Part shown: piece after piece, positions 4,806-5,885 of the stretch
Layout of the letters: every line of letters starts with the position of its first letter
How positions within the stretch are numbered: the first letter of the stretch is position 1
DNA from: Clostridia bacterium
GTDB taxonomy: Bacteria; Bacillota; DULZ01
Direction of reading: 5' to 3'
Assembly: GCA_012520135.1 (NCBI GenBank)
Contig: JAAYOX010000215.1
Span: 1 to 5,885 of the forward strand
Length of the DNA stretch: 5,885 nucleotides
Made by a program: the position numbers and the translations under genes
The notes under the pieces: model-generated
Databases searched by the model: none
Seen by the model: only the letters and a program-made list of their open reading frames with translations
Told to the model about the DNA's origin: nothing

Positions 4806-5609
4806 TTAAGTCCGCAGCCAAAAGGCATCCGGTTTGGCAATCAACCGGGCATTATTGTAGGCCATATCCAGGGTCAAACAGGTATTTCCCGTATAGTACC
4901 CGTCTTGTTTCGTTACTGCCAGAGCCAAATCCACGCTGTCTGGATCCAACAGGCTTAAAGGCAGCAAAAACTGAATTCGATCCTGGTAATACTGGGGTAC
5001 TGCCGCCCTGTAATTAGCCCTTACCTTCTTAATGGCATATTGCACCGAACCTTCAAATAGAATGGGCAGATATGGCAAGTCCCTCAATTCCGCCGGGATC
5101 CTGCCCCGGTTCAAAGCATCATTTAGAATATAAGCACTATTTACCCGCAATTCCAAAGAAGTATCGTAAATCAGGTCGCTAATGTCTTTGAAATAAACCG
5201 CCCGCAAGGGCAGGGGGTGAAAATCAGTCAAGTTGGGCGAACTATCATCCCAAAACCCTTTAAAAATCCAAGGTTGCTTACCGGTGGTGGGGTTTGTCTC
5301 AAAATAGGCATAGATGTCTTTATGGTTTCTGGTAACAAGGCCGGTGTTAAAGCAGGCTTTATTGCCATTAATAAAAATTTTCTTATTCCTCTCGGCATCA
5401 GTGGTGCTTTCATTATATTCAGTAGCCAAACGGTCAAAAGTATGAGTAATATAATTTTCTAAAATAGGATTTCTCTGGTTACGCCGTTCCGACGAAGGAT
5501 TTTTAAAATTCCAATCTTCAGGCAACGCCATTTCTTCTAAAAAATTCAGCATTCCAAACCAATCGGCAAAAAAAGCAAAATCAAAAATATACTTTGGTAC
5601 CGTATTCAA
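4806..5609 (-). CDS. DUF3825 domain-like protein
   Basis: The 267-residue protein resembles the DUF3825 family. Key segments are N-G-N-K-A-C-F-N-T-G-L (81-91), D-I-Y-A-Y-F (98-103), P-W-I-F-K-G-F-W (113-120), L-P-L-R-A-V-Y-F (133-140) and L-E-L-R-V-N (152-157). A C-terminal part (about 186-255) is rich in aromatic and aliphatic residues. DUF3825 domains are found alone or fused to nucleic-acid-binding domains in other proteins; its biochemical activity is not known to me. No signal peptide or membrane helix is visible, so it should be cytoplasmic, unlike the exported hydrolase 23 nt downstream that likely shares its transcript. The TTG at 5609 is preceded by GGGGGTGA (5624-5617) at 7 nt. No better start exists in frame, because an in-frame TAA at 5654-5652 closes the frame. 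The family call rests on remembered motifs. Confidence 0.75.
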   Translation of the reverse strand: MNTVPKYIFDFAFFADWFGMLNFLEEMALPEDWNFKNPSSERRNQRNPILENYITHTFDRLATEYNESTTDAERNKKIFINGNKACFNTGLVTRNHKDIYAYFETNPTTGKQPWIFKGFWDDSSPNLTDFHPLPLRAVYFKDISDLIYDTSLELRVNSAYILNDALNRGRIPAELRDLPYLPILFEGSVQYAIKKVRANYRAAVPQYYQDRIQFLLPLSLLDPDSVDLALAVTKQDGYYTGNTCLTLDMAYNNARLIAKPDAFWLRT

Positions 5610-5671
5610 ATACCCGTCACCCCCGGATTTAATTGTTTGTAATAATGAATGTTAATAATTCATACCTCCTT
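5610..5671 (-). promoter_or_regulatory. Unusual leader with two Shine-Dalgarno sites before the DUF3825-like gene
   Basis: On the minus strand a perfect AAGGAGG ends at 5665. The ATG at 5663 lies only 1 nt past it and opens a 3-codon frame (ATG AAT TAT TAA) in phase with the main gene. An ATT at 5656, at good spacing, would open a 16-codon frame whose TGA overlaps the TTG start (TTGA). The main start has its own site GGGGGTGA. This could be a translational leader, a lost start, or a decayed gene end. Confidence 0.4.
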
Positions 5672-5680
5672 TTAAAAATA

Positions 5681-5885
5681 TCACCGGTATTTGATTAACA
5701 GGACCGCCAGTACCGCCTGGACCAGGATGAATAAAGGCAGGGTAATGGTAAAAGAACGGTGACGCGTCTTATGCCGGAAACACTTTAGGCCCAGGTAAAC
5801 CCCGAGCGCACCGAAGCAAGCGGCGATAATCAATAAAGTTCGCTCTCGAATTCTCTTCCGACTTCCCTTTTTAGCCATCCACTTG
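5681..5885 (-). CDS. DUF1294 family small membrane protein, 5' end outside window
   Basis: The frame runs off the right edge: before the ATG at 5878 there are in-frame codons for K-W with no stop. The reading K-W-M-A-K-K-G-S-R-K-R-I-R-E-R-T-L-L fits the DUF1294 core, where a D-K-x-x-A stretch and R-I-x-E precede the first visible helix, so the Met is probably internal. Visible residues include one membrane segment (L-L-I-I-A-A-C-F-G-A-L-G-V-Y-L-G), the family motif F-R-H-K-T followed by F, and a second membrane segment near the end. Full-length members are about 90 residues with one more N-terminal helix, which would lie upstream. The family is an integral membrane protein of unknown function. 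It is 71 nt upstream of the DUF3825-like gene on the same strand; whether they share a transcript is unclear. Confidence 0.85.
   Translation of the reverse strand, partial: KWMAKKGSRKRIRERTLLIIAACFGALGVYLGLKCFRHKTRHRSFTITLPLFILVQAVLAVLLIKYR

Noticed and set aside
5661..5663. ATG at 5663 as start of the DUF3825-like gene
   Set aside because: It is in phase with the gene, but a TAA follows after three codons, and it lies only 1 nt from the Shine-Dalgarno.

Overview
The window looks like chromosomal DNA from an anaerobic, endospore-forming Firmicute, most likely of the Desulfotomaculum/Pelotomaculum (Peptococcaceae) type. The clues are a CCG-domain iron-sulfur oxidoreductase subunit, a SPOCS (DUF3794) protein of the kind tied to spore-coat assembly, strong AGGAGG-type ribosome binding sites, frequent GTG/TTG starts and moderate base composition. 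The organism assignment is inference; no rRNA or marker gene is present.

Left part (1-1559, + strand): the 3' portion of a GlcF/LutA-like iron-sulfur subunit, cut by the window edge, followed 30 nt later by a small coiled-coil protein of unknown function. Next comes a gene-free stretch (1560-1996) between convergent genes that is packed with inverted repeats. Three copies of a 22-nt hairpin (AAGCTCCY-6 nt-GGGAGCTT) alternate with two larger fold-back elements. One of these is 173 bp with nested stems around three tandem hairpins; the other is 68 bp.

Middle (1997-3455): two minus-strand genes, a SPOCS-domain protein and, upstream of it, a very acidic protein. The acidic protein has a C-terminal tail (V-x-W-Y-Y) that resembles the tail of the coiled-coil protein across the repeat region. 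Divergent from them is a 52-residue two-CxxC (zinc-ribbon-like) protein on the + strand. A strong bidirectional terminator (3473-3511) separates this part from the next.

Right part (3513-5885, - strand): a tight gene cluster read right to left. It holds a DUF1294 membrane protein (cut by the window edge), a DUF3825-like protein, a secreted, probably lipid-anchored ComEC/Rec2-type metallo-beta-lactamase-fold hydrolase, and a DUF3006 protein translationally coupled to it. The hydrolase/DUF3006 pair is a recurrent partnership; the DUF3825-like neighbour makes the cluster more unusual. The start of the DUF3825-like gene is odd: a perfect Shine-Dalgarno lies about 55 nt upstream over a 3-codon mini-ORF, and the usable TTG start has its own separate Shine-Dalgarno.

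The most notable items are the structured repeat region, the shared WYY tail of two otherwise unrelated small proteins, and the leader of the DUF3825-like gene. No CRISPR array, tRNA, rRNA or intact transposase gene is visible.
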